64,000 nt of DNA from JBBECJ01 sp963763325. GTDB taxonomy: Bacteria > Chloroflexota > Chloroflexia > Thermomicrobiales > CFX8. The notes under the pieces are model-generated. The model saw nothing but the letters and a program-made list of their open reading frames with translations. It ran no database searches and was not told the origin of the DNA. The stretch is taken from assembly GCA_963763325.1 (NCBI GenBank), contig CAVXOL010000011.1:248001-312000 (forward strand). The letters run 5' to 3'. Below are positions 16,293-25,235 of the stretch, in pieces. The position numbers and the translations under genes are program-made. Positions within the stretch are counted from its first letter, which is position 1. Each line of letters starts with the position of its first letter.

Positions 16293-18487
16293 TGGGCCGG
16301 GACGATCAAGCAGTCAACCACCTTCGCGCCGTTCCCCTGCTCGAACACGAGCAGCGGGTTGATGTCGATCTCCGACACCTCGTCGCGCAGGTCGAGGCAG
16401 AGGCGCGAGAAGCGGCTCAGGATGTCGGTGACGGCGTCGATGTCGGCCGGGTGCCTGGCCGCGTGCGCCTTCGAGGATCGCCTTGCCGCGCAGCCGGTCG
16501 ATCATCCCGCGCGCGTCGCTGCCGGTCAGTGGCGGGACGCCGAGCTGCACGTCCTTCAGGATCTCGACGAAGATGCCGCCGAGGCCGACCGCGACCGCCG
16601 GGCCGAAGGTCGCGTCCTGGGTCATGCCGAGGATCAACTCGCGCCCGCCCTGGACCATCTCCTGAACGAGGACGCCGCTGATCTCTGCGCTGCTGTTGTA
16701 GGCGCGGGCGTTGTCGACGACCTGCTGGAATCCGGCGCGGACCGCCTCGGCGTCGGCGACGCCGAGCAGGACGCCGCCGGCCTCGGTCTTGTGGGCGATG
16801 TCCGGCGACTCGATCTTGAGGACGACCGGGTAGCCGATCTCGTTAGCGGCGGAGACGGCGTCGTCGGCGTTCGTGACCAGCCGCTCCTGGGTGACCGGGA
16901 TATCGTAGAGCGCCAGCAGCTTCTTCGCCTCGCGCTCGACCAGTGGGCGGCCACCGGCGGCGCGGACGATCTCACGCGCCTGTTCGGCGACGGCGGTGTC
17001 GGCGGACGATCGCCTGTGCGCCTTCAGCCTCGCGGTCGCGCAGGAACTGGGCGTAGCGGTTGAGCGAGCGGATCGCCCGCAGGCCGTTCTCGGTCCCTTG
17101 CAGGAACGGGATGCCGCCCCAGTAGTCAGTCGGCTCCTGTGGTGCCATTCCGGCCCGGTAGCCCTCCTGCATCTTGCCGTGGACGAGCGACATGATCAGG
17201 AAGACCTTGTCGGGGTACTTGTCCGGCATGACGCGCATGACCTCGCCGACCGGCGACGCCAGATCGACCAGCGACGGATACGCCTGGCCGTAGACGACCG
17301 TGCTGACGTTGGGGTCCTCGGCCATCGACTCGAGGACGCCCTGCATGATCTCCGGCTGCTGGGCGACCTGACCGGTCGTGTCGAGCGGGTTGCCGACCGT
17401 CCCGTAGGCCGGGATGATCCCCTTCAGCCGCTCGGCGGTGTGTGGCGCAAGCTCCGGCAGGTTGATGCCGAGGTCCTGGCTCAGGTCGGAGATCAGGCCA
17501 CCGGCCCCGCCCGAGACGAAGATCGTCCCGACGCCGTTGCTCTTCGGCAGCCGCTTGCTGTGGAAGACGGCCAGCGTCTCGATCATCTCGTCCATGTTGT
17601 AGACGCGGATGATGCCGTGCTGGCGCATGACGGTGTCGATGACGTCGTCGGAGCCGACCAGCGAGCCGGTGTGGGCACGAGCCGCCCGCTGGCCACCCTC
17701 GGAGCGGCCGATCTTGAGGACGACGAGCGGCTTGCGGGCCGCCAATGCCTGTTCGGCGACTGCGATCAACTTGTCAGCGCTGCGGAACTGCTCGATGAAG
17801 CAGCCAATGACCTCTGTCTCGTCGTCCTCGACCATAGTAGCGCATGAAGTCGGTCGCGTCGAGGTCGGCTTCGTTGCCGGTGGTGACGACGTAGGAATAG
17901 CCAAAACCGCGATCCTGTGGCGGCAGGACGACCGAGTAGGCCAGCAGTCCGCTCTGGAAGACGATGCCGATCGGGCCGCGCTTGACGGTCGTGTACGGCC
18001 CCGATTTGGCGATCATCTTGGCGGGGGTGCTGATGATGCCGAGGCAGTTCGGCCCGACGATCCGGATACCGGTCCGGTCGGCGAAGCGGCGAATCTCCAT
18101 CTGCCGCTCGTGCGCATCGTCGTCTGCCTGCTCGCCGAAGCCGGAGGTGATGATGTTGACGGCCTTGACGCCGGAGCGTTCGGCCTGCGCCAGGACGGCC
18201 ATCACATGCTGGCTCGGGACGACGACGATCGCCTTGTCGGCGCCGCCGGGGATGTCCTCCAGCGTCGGGACGCACGGCGAGCCGAGCACCTCTGTGTAGT
18301 TCGGGTTGACGCCGTAGACCTCGCCCTCGTAGCCGCCGTTCAGGATCAGGCGGTGGATGCCGTTGGCGAAGCCGAGCCGGGGCGTTGCCCCGACGATCGC
18401 GATCCGCTTCGGATGAAAGAGCGCGTCCATCGCGCGTGTGAAGTCCTGCTGTTCGTCTGTCCGTGTCTGCCGCTCCGTCGTCGCCAC
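16289..18487 (-). CDS. NDP-forming acyl-CoA synthetase (acetate-CoA ligase, ADP-forming type), frameshifted
   Basis: A GTG start at 18487 lies behind GGGAGGGATCGG. The 732-residue reconstruction has a CoA-binding domain (PKRIAIVGATPRLGFANG), two succinyl-CoA-ligase-like domains with the phospho-His motif ARAHTGSLVG, and an ATP-grasp domain (EAKKLLALYDIPVTQERLV, VVLKIESPDIAHKTEAGGVL, VLVQEMVQGGRELILGM, ending EIDINPLLVFEQGNG). Frame changes occur near 17835, 17005 and 16460, so three single-base errors are inferred. Such enzymes interconvert acyl-CoA and acid plus ATP; in this operon it could activate or release a carboxylic acid. It is coupled to the phosphoesterase downstream. Confidence 0.9.
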
Positions 18488-18554
18488 CCGATCCCTCCCC
18501 CATCGACCCCTCGACCACGCGGTGAGGGGAACGTCTGCCGCGTGCGTTCGTCGC

Positions 18555-19065
18555 TCAGCCAGCCGCTGCCGTCGTCCGAAAGCGATAGTTCATCTCCCAG
18601 CCGAGCAGGTCGCCTTCCGGCAGATCCCGCAGGCCGTGCTTGTCGAGCATGTAGAGTAGTTGGGCGCGATGGTGCATGTTGTGAGTAACGACATGGGTAA
18701 TCGCGCCTCCGTAGGTCTTCTGTGTTGGTGGATTGTCGAGGACGTCGGTCCACGTCTCTTCCAGCCGGTTCTCATCCGTCATCCGCCGTGCGAGTTCGTG
18801 GAAGCGTTGACCTGCACGCTCGTGACGCCCCGTCAGTTCGTCCAGCGTCTCGGGGCGATCGGTGTTGCGGTCGATGGGGACGCCGAGCATCAGGTCGGTC
18901 CAGGTCTCGACGTTCCAGATCATGTGCGCCAGCGTCGCTCGGACCGTCCGGTGGTCGATGTAGACCTCCTGGTCGAGTTGCGGCGTCCGATAGCTCGCGG
19001 CAGCGGCGCAGGATCTCGCTGGTCGTCCAGCGGTCATGTCCCACCAGCCGGTCGATCATGTTCAT
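18555..19065 (-). CDS. DinB-fold protein, frameshifted near the N terminus
   Basis: The start is MNMIDRLVGHDRWTTSEILR (19065); a shift near 18985 leads into the frame with QLDQEVYIDHRTVRATLAHM, IWNVETWTDLMLG and THVVTHNMHHRAQLLYML. The His triad positions (GHD, HM, HNMHHR) are those of DinB/YfiT metal sites. It ends in the motif GDLLGWEMNYRF. It lies 8 bases after the MaoC gene and ahead of the acyl-CoA synthetase, thus inside the acyl-CoA operon. The biochemical role is unknown. Confidence 0.82.
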
Positions 19066-19073
19066 CAGCGGCC

Positions 19074-19556
19074 CTAGAAGTAGGTGCGGCCGAGCGTCTC
19101 GGCGATGCAGGCCGGCTTGTCGCTGCCCTCGACCTCGATCAGAACCTGATTGGTCGTCTGGACGGCACGGTCACCGATCTCCTCGACGGCCAGCAGCGTC
19201 GTCCGCGAGCGGATGCGCTTGCCGACCGGGACTGGCGAGGTGAAGCGCACCTTGTTCAGCCCGTAGTTGACGCCCATCTTGCCGCCGAGGTCGATCTTTA
19301 CCCCCTGTCGCGTCGATGACAGATGCGGAATCAGCGAGAGCGTCAGGTAGCCGTGGGCGATCGTCCCGCCGAAAAAGGTCGTCTTGGCCCGCTCCGGATC
19401 GACGTGGATGTACTGGTGGTCGCCGGTCGCGTCGGCGAACTGGTTGACCCGCTCCTGGGTGATCTCCAGCCAGTCGCTGACACCGATCTCCTGGCCGATC
19501 AGGCTCTTCAGTTCTTCGACCGTCGTCACCGTTCTTTCGGCAGTTGTGTCGCTCAT
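19074..19556 (-). CDS. MaoC-like (R)-specific enoyl-CoA hydratase
   Basis: A 160-residue single hot-dog protein starting behind GAGGAGAGGGCAGAAACC. It contains the hydratase-2 motif FADATGDHQYIHVDPERA with the catalytic Asp/His dyad, then GGTIAHGYLTLSLIPHL. Its size is that of one-domain MaoC proteins such as PhaJ. The reaction is hydration of trans-2-enoyl-CoA to (3R)-hydroxyacyl-CoA, the substrate for the two SDRs downstream. The frame is intact. Confidence 0.93.
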   Translation of the reverse strand: MSDTTAERTVTTVEELKSLIGQEIGVSDWLEITQERVNQFADATGDHQYIHVDPERAKTTFFGGTIAHGYLTLSLIPHLSSTRQGVKIDLGGKMGVNYGLNKVRFTSPVPVGKRIRSRTTLLAVEEIGDRAVQTTNQVLIEVEGSDKPACIAETLGRTYF

Positions 19557-19571
19557 GGTTTCTGCCCTCTC

Positions 19572-19733
19572 CTCGTAGGGACCGATCTAAGATCGGTCCG
19601 CGGCCCGCAGGCCGACGCGTCGATATACGGAATCTCAATCAGGGCGCAGACCGTTGCGCCCGTGTGTTGCGCGCCCCTGTCTCGTAGCGTCGGCCTGCGG
19701 GCCGCGGACCGATCTTAGATCGGTCCCTACGAG
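19572..19733. repeat. long perfect inverted repeat
   Basis: Two perfect 47-base arms (19572-19618 and 19687-19733) contain the inner palindrome GGACCGATCTAAGATCGGTCC and enclose a 68-base loop. The loop ends GCGCGCCCCTGT near the right arm, which recalls the GCGCRCTCCTGT of the 15481-type elements, although the arms are unrelated. It separates the first acyl-CoA dehydrogenase gene from the MaoC gene. Confidence 0.9.
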
Positions 19734-19756
19734 AAGCGGGTGCGCCCTTTCCTGTT

Positions 19757-20917
19757 CTAAACCACCGCCTCGGTCAGCGCGCCGCCGCGACCGTGGATGG
19801 CCTCTTCGAGGACCTTCTCGCGGTGGTAGGCGGTGTCGCCGTAGAGCGGCTCGAAGTACTTGGCGCGCTTCCAGTAGAGGTGCAGGTCGTACTCCCAGGT
19901 GTAGCCGATGCCGCCGTGGGCCTGGATCGCGTCGCCGCAGACCTTCTTGCGACGACTCGTTGAGCGTGGACTTGGCGACCGACGCGGCCAGCTTCATGTC
20001 GGACGATCCCGCGTCGCACATCGCCCAGGCGGCGTAGTAGACGGCGGCGTGAGCTGTTCTCGACCTGCTCCAGCATCTCGGCCAGCATGTGCTTGACGGC
20101 CTGGAACTGCCGATGAACTGCCCGAACTGCTTGCGAACCTTGGCGTAGTCGAGTCGACATCTCCAGCGACTTGCGCGAGGCGCCCAGCATCTCCGCCGCG
20201 GCACCGACGGCCGCGCGCCTCAGCGTCGCGTCGATCGCCTCCCAGGCGCCGCCTCGGTCCCGATCAGGTTCTCGGATGGGACGCGGACGTTGTCGAAGTC
20301 AGCGTCGCCGTCTTCGAGGTCAGGTCGAGGACCGGCGTCAGCGTGACGCTCATGCCGCTCGCGCCCTTCGGCACGGCGATCAGCGAGTGTGCCGTCGCCC
20401 GAGCGGGCCGCGACGATGACGACATCGGCCGTGTGGCCGAACGGGACGAAGCGCTTCTCGCCGTTCAGGACGTACTCGTCGCCCTCTTTGCGTCGCCGTC
20501 ATGCGCGACGGCGTCCGGACCCCAGTAGAGCGCGTCTTCGAGGAACGCCAAGCGTCATCGTCAGTTCGCCGTTGCAGACATCGGGCAGGTAGCGGGCCAT
20601 CGCGTTCTCGTCGCCGGAGGCCATGATCGCCGATGCCCGCCAGCACGACGGTCGCGAACCACGGCCCTGGATAGGGGATGCGGCCCATCTCTTCGAGGAT
20701 GATGCACTGCTCGATCATCCCGAGCCCGCCGCCGCCGTACTGCTCCGGGAAGGGCAGTAGATGCCGAGGTTCGACGAACTGCTTGATAGATGTTCGCGTC
20801 GTAGCCGGTCGCGTCCTCCAACATCTTGCGGGCGTGGCTCCGGCGGCACTGCTCGGTCAGGAACTCGCGCGCCAGATCGCGCAGCATGACCTGTTCTTCA
20901 CTGAAGTCGAAATCCAT
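19757..20917 (-). CDS. acyl-CoA dehydrogenase (FadE28/ChsE-like), many frameshifts
   Basis: ATG 20917 (MDFDFSEEQVMLRDLAREFL) follows AAAGGAGCATCG. Conserved segments in changing frames include MIEQCIILEEMGRIPYPGPW and the C-terminal LEEAIHGRGGALTEAVV with stop at 19757. The total span of 387 codons matches the family. At least six frame changes occur, more than in any other gene here, so the residue-level sequence is unreliable and the catalytic Glu cannot be checked. It lies next to a second acyl-CoA dehydrogenase; such pairs form heterotetramers in steroid side-chain degradation. Cytoplasmic FAD enzyme passing electrons to ETF. Confidence 0.82.
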
Positions 20918-21042
20918 CGATGCTCCTTTCACGTACAGGCGATTCGGGACATTGTCGATTGAGCTGCAGCAGGATCATAGGTGACTGAGGCGTCATGTCA
21001 AGCCTGCTCGATCGCACCGGTTCACCTGAGCGTCCCTGACAG

Positions 21043-22316
21043 CTACGTGCATCTCCTACGCTCCCTGTATCCGCGCAATCCCTCGCGCTTCAAGCTCGCC
21101 GGCAGTCGGTCGGCGCGCACTTCCTTCGGCAGGCCGAGGACGCGCTCGCCGAGGATGTTCTTCTGGATCTCGATCGAGCCGGCGTAGATCGTGCCGGCCC
21201 GCGACCAGACGAACGGCAGCGCCCACGACTCGTTCTCGTCGCCGCCACCGAAGCCGCCGATGTTGAGCTGGAACTCTTCCGGCACGTTCTCGAGTCTGCT
21301 GGCCGTACGGGCCGAGGATGTCCAGGATGACCTCCTGGACGTGCTTGTCGAGCTCCGAGTAGTGCAGCTTGGCGATCGAGGCTTCCGGACCCGGCCGCTG
21401 GCCCTTCTCGAGCCGCCGAGGATGCCGGAGCGAGGCATAGCGCAGGACTTCGATGTCGGCGGCGATCGCGCCGAGCTTCTGGCGGATGATCGGGTCGTCG
21501 ATGGCGCGGGTGCCGTCCTTGCGCAGCTTCTGGGCGACTTCCATCAGCCGCGTCGTACTGCATCTGGCAGGCGCGTGACCCGCGAGAGGGTGTTGCCGCC
21601 GCGCTCGTAGCCGAGCGTCGTCTGCGCGATCTGCCAGCCGGTGTTGCAGCTCGCCGACCAGGTTGTCGGCCGGGACGCGGACGTTGGTGAAGAAGACCTC
21701 GGAGAACTCGCTGCTGCCGCTGATCTGCTTCAGTGGCCGAACCTCGACGCCGGACGTGCGCATATCGACCAGGATGCAGGAGATGCCCTGGTGCTTGGAG
21801 GCGTTGCGGTCGGTGCGGGCCAGCAGAAGGCCCCAGTCGGAGTTGTGTGCCGCCGCAGGTCCAGATCTTCTGGCCGTTGACGACGAACTCGTCGCCGTCG
21901 ATGTCGGCCCGGCAGGCGAGGCTGGCGAGGTCAGAGCCGGAGTTCGGCTCGGAGTAGAGCTGGCACCAGATCTCTTCGCCGGTCAGGATCTTCTTGACGA
22001 AACGCTGCTTCTGTTCGTCCGTTCCGTGGTGGATGATCGTCGGGCCGACGATCGAGATGCCGAGGCCGCCGACGCCGGCCGGGGCATTCACGCGCGCCAT
22101 CTCCTCGCCGACGATTGCCTGCTCCATCGGGCGGGCGTCCTGGCCGCCGTACGCCTTCGGCCAACCCATCCCGATCATGCCGGCGTCGTAGAGCTTGCGG
22201 TGCCAGGCGCGGCGCTGCTCCAGTGTCTCAATCGGCTCGCGCGGCAGGTTCTCCTGCAGCCACGAGCGTACCTTCTGCCTGTACGCCTGATCCTCGGCGG
22301 TGTAATTGAGGTCCAC
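21043..22316 (-). CDS. acyl-CoA dehydrogenase (FadE29/ChsE2-like), frameshifted
   Basis: A GTG start at 22316 lies behind AGGATAGGGAAACC. The first frame reads DLNYTAEDQAYRQKVRSWLQ, GMGWPKAYGGQDARPMEQAI, WCQLYSEPNSGSDLASLAC and VNGQKIWTCGGTQ, the FAD-binding region of acyl-CoA dehydrogenases. Later frames supply VEVRPLKQISGSSEFSEVFF, LMEVAQKLRKDG, KLHYSELDKHVQEVILDILG and the C-terminal GTIYAGSIEIQKNILGERVL. The sequence style matches long-chain or steroid-side-chain FadE proteins. It is the first gene of the minus-strand acyl-CoA operon and divergent from etfBA. Confidence 0.86.
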
Positions 22317-22529
22317 GGTTTCCCTATCCTCTCGCGATCCATGAACTCGGAGCGACGGCCGGTTACGGCGGTTCCGCCCTGGTGATACTCGTCTCCGGCC
22401 ACCTCCGCCTGTCCCTCACTCCTGTAGCGCGTTGCGGCATGCAACCTACTCCGTTCCGCGCCGCCTGTCAACATATTCGCAACCAACCGATTGGCCATCC
22501 ACTTGCGGTCGTTGCGATGCGGCGTTGCG

Positions 22530-22558
22530 TTGCGAAACCCGACAGCCTCGCCTATCAT
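22530..22558 (+). promoter_or_regulatory. candidate sigma-70 promoter of etfBA; 334-base divergent intergenic region
   Basis: TTGCGA (22530-22535) and TATCAT (22553-22558) are 17 bases apart, 93 bases upstream of the etfB start. The gap 22317-22650 between the divergent acyl-CoA dehydrogenase and etfB genes contains no gene I can support; it must hold promoters for both directions and possibly a shared regulator site, but no clear palindrome was seen. Confidence 0.5.
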
Positions 22559-22650
22559 CCCGGTTCGGTGGCGCTATCACGATGTACCATCTATCCACCA
22601 TCTGCGGCGCGCCACGGGTGACGCACATTGAAAGGACTCTTCCCTTCCAT

Positions 22651-23433
22651 ATGAAGATCGTTGTCTGTGTGAAGCATGTTCCCGATCCAAATCTACCGAT
22701 GACGGTGGACCAATCCACGATGCGGCTGGTGCGTAATCCGTCGGCGTCGATTCTTGACCCGTCCGACGAGTTCGGGCTGGAGGTCGCGCTCAAGACGGTT
22801 GAGGCCCAGGGCGGCGAGGTCGTCGCTATTACGATGGGTCCGGCACAGGCCGAGGACGCCCTGCGCCGAGCGATGGCGATGGGCGCCGAGCGGGCCATCC
22901 ACCTCGTCGATGACGCGCTGGCCGGGTCTGACGCGCTTGGGACAGCCCGCGCGCTGGCGGCCGCGATCCAGAATGAGAACCCGGACCTCGTGATCTGCGC
23001 AGTTGAGAGCACCGATGCGTATTCCGGTATGGTCCCCGGCGCGCTGGCCGAGCTGCTCGGCTTGCCGCAGGTCACCTTCGCGCGCACCTTCGAGGTCGCG
23101 GATGGCAATGTCACCGTCCAGCGGGCGACCGAGACCGGCTACCAGACGATCCAGGCTTCTCTGCCAGCACTCGTCACGGTCACCGCCAGCGTCGCCGAGC
23201 CGCGCTACCCAAGCTTCAAGGGGCTGATGCAGGCGAAGAAGAAGACGATCGACGCCCGGAGTGTCGCTGATCTCGGCCTTGATCCGACCGTCGTCGGCGC
23301 GGCCGGGGCTAAGGAGCGCGTCGTGACTGTCGATTTGATCCGCGAGGAGAAGCAGGGCCAGAAGATCACCGACGACGGCGGCGACAGTGTCGAGCAGATC
23401 GTTGCGTTCTTGAAGAAGATACAGGTCGCCTAA
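22651..23433 (+). CDS. etfB: electron transfer flavoprotein beta subunit
   Basis: The 260-residue protein starts MKIVVCVKHVPDPNLPM at 22651 (GAAAGGA upstream), the standard ETF-beta opening. It contains LDPSDEFGLEVALKTVEAQG, VVAITMGPAQAEDALRRAMA, LVICAVESTDAYSGMVPGAL (the AMP/adenine-binding domain) and ends in the ETF-beta tail. EtfAB accepts electrons from acyl-CoA dehydrogenases in the cytoplasm. The frame is intact and etfA follows after an 84-base gap with a repeat. Confidence 0.96.
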   Translation: MKIVVCVKHVPDPNLPMTVDQSTMRLVRNPSASILDPSDEFGLEVALKTVEAQGGEVVAITMGPAQAEDALRRAMAMGAERAIHLVDDALAGSDALGTARALAAAIQNENPDLVICAVESTDAYSGMVPGALAELLGLPQVTFARTFEVADGNVTVQRATETGYQTIQASLPALVTVTASVAEPRYPSFKGLMQAKKKTIDARSVADLGLDPTVVGAAGAKERVVTVDLIREEKQGQKITDDGGDSVEQIVAFLKKIQVA

Positions 23434-23439
23434 GGACAT

Positions 23440-23510
23440 GACGCATCACGCGTCAGTCCGAATGCTGGTCATTCCTCGCGTCACGCACCACGCGTTACGC
23501 GTCACGATAA
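23440..23510. repeat. GACGCRTCACGCGT-rich inverted repeat
   Basis: TGACGCATCACGCGTCAG on the left is mirrored by CGCACCACGCGTTACGCGTCA on the right with imperfect pairing, in the etfB-etfA gap. It is a local hairpin of the general type seen in other gaps of this window and may adjust the ratio of the two transcripts. Confidence 0.55.
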
Positions 23511-23517
23511 GAGAGAA

Positions 23518-24478
23518 ATGATGTCAAAGAACGTCTGGGTCTGGACCGAGATCAGCGGCGATGCACCGCACCGGCAGTCGCTGGAGCTGTTTACGCTGGC
23601 GAGGGCGCTGGGAACTGCTGAGGCGGTGGTCCTGCATCCTGCTGGAGCCGGCGCGTTGGAGACGATCGGCAACCATGGCGCGGCCGTCATCCATCACGGT
23701 GATGATCCTCGCTACGCTGAGTACCTGACCGAGCCGCAGGCGGCGACACTGGCGGCGATGGTCGAGGCCGAGAAGCCCGACCTGATCCTCTTCTCCAGCA
23801 CGTCCGACTCGCGCGATGTCCTGGCACGGCTGATGGGTCGACTCGGGGTCGGCGTGATCGCCAACGCGACTGCTGTCGAGTACGACGGCGATGAGATTCG
23901 CGTGACGGCACCATGGGGGGCGGAGACGACCGGGACGGTGACACTGGATGGCTCTGGCGCCACACCTCGTCCAGTTGCGGCCCAAGTCGTTCGCGGCTGA
24001 GGAGGTTGGCGGGACGGCCGAGGTTCGGCCGGTTGCGGTTGCAATCGATGAGACAACGTTGCGGACGCGGGTGGTCGAGTCGGTCGAGCAGGCCAGCGAG
24101 GGGCCGAACCTGGAAGACGCCGGGATCATCGTCTCCGGTGGACGTGGCCTCGGCAAGCCTGAGAACTACAGCATGGTCGCGGAACTGGCGAAGGCGCTCG
24201 GTGGCGCGCCGGGCGCGACCCGCGCGATCGTCGATGCTGGCTGGGTGCCGTACTCGCATCAGGTTGGCCAGACCGGCAAGACGGTCAAGCCGACGCTCTA
24301 TGTCGCCTGCGGCATCTCGGGCGCGATCCAGCACATCGCCGGGATGAAGGGCAGCAAGTACATCGTCGCCATCAACAAGGATCCGGACGCTCCAATCTTT
24401 GAGCTGGCCGACCTCGGCGTCGTGGGGGATGTCAACGTCGTCGTGCCGAAGCTGATCGAGATGCTGCCGCCACGCTGA
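23518..24478 (+). CDS. etfA: electron transfer flavoprotein alpha subunit, one frameshift
   Basis: The start ATG ATG follows AAGAGAGAA. The first frame (to 24000) gives SKNVWVWTEISGDAPHRQSL and ILFSSTSDSRDVLARLMGRL; the frame changes near 23950-23965. The second frame carries LRPKSFAAEEVGG and the FAD domain: SGGRGLGKPENYSMV, VPYSHQVGQTGKTVKPTLYV, ACGISGAIQHIAGM, INKDPDAPIFELADLGVVGD. These are the invariant FAD-binding motifs of EtfA. Total length about 320 residues. With EtfB it forms the soluble electron carrier for the two acyl-CoA dehydrogenases encoded divergently. Confidence 0.94.
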
Positions 24479-24569
24479 TCGGGGCCGGATGCAGGGGGGC
24501 GGCGAGCCGGCTGCACCAGCGAAACGCTTCGTTAGGCATGTAAGGGCGAGGCGCAGTCTCGCCGATACG

Positions 24570-25059
24570 ATGGGGTGTGAATTCGCGATGACCCGCCTGC
24601 GTCCGCTGCTCGACCATCTGCTGCCGACCTCGATCGCATCGGTCGTCGTGGGCATCATCCTCGTCGTGATCTCCGAGCTTGGGGATATCCACGAGCTGCG
24701 CATCTTCGGGGCAGCGCTTGATCAGCGGCGGCGGGCTGGGGATCGGGACCGCGACCGGCCTGGCCGACCCGCGAAAGCTGCGCGTGCCGGACTGGGTGCG
24801 CAGTTGGCGGGCGGTGCTGGGGATCGCGGCCGGCTGGCTGGCGATCCTGCCGGTGCTGATCGTCCTGGTGATGGCGCTGGCGGGCGTCTTCGGTGACGGT
24901 GGCGACCGCGACAGCCTGACGCTGGCGCTCGGCGCGCTGATCATCATCCTGATGGGCGTCGCCGTTCTCGTCTCCGGCCTCGCCAGCCTCTGGCGCATCT
25001 ATGACGCCTCGAACGACCGGCCGGGCGAGCAGGGGGCCTCTGCCGGCAGAAGTCGCTGA
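24570..25059 (+). CDS. hypothetical membrane protein, frameshifted
   Basis: A first frame from ATG 24570 or 24588 (MTRLRPLLDHLLPTSIASVV) and a second frame (ISGGGLGIGTATGLADPRKL onward) join near 24715. Hydrophobic segments are SIASVVVGIILVVISEL, AVLGIAAGWLAILPVLIVLV and LALGALIIILMGVAVLVSGL. About 160 residues. I do not recognise the family. It lies between etfA and the Fe-S reductase gene, so it may be an accessory membrane component, but nothing in the sequence proves this. Confidence 0.5.
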
Positions 25060-25082
25060 AGCGAGCACGGAGGGGTGATGGT

Positions 25083-25226
25083 GGCGGGCACCGGGAATCG
25101 GGACAGTTCGGGCAAGTCGGGGACATCGGGCTGCCATTCTCTGCCTCGTCAATGGCCACGTGTCGTCCGGCAGCAAGACCGGTGCAATCGACCGGCCGCG
25201 TTCTCGATTCCCGATTCCCGCGATCC
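25083..25226. repeat. inverted repeat of GGGAATCGGGA words
   Basis: GGCACCGGGAATCGGGA on the left pairs with TCCCGATTCCCGCGATCC words on the right just before the next gene. Related GGGAATCGGGA words recur at 50930-50960 and 63085-63148. Confidence 0.5.
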
Positions 25227-25235
25227 GGAGGTTCC

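Noticed and set aside
15858..17063. A 401-codon plus-strand open frame
   Set aside because: It is antisense to the acyl-CoA synthetase and phosphoesterase genes, has no recognisable motif and arises from high GC in the third codon position.
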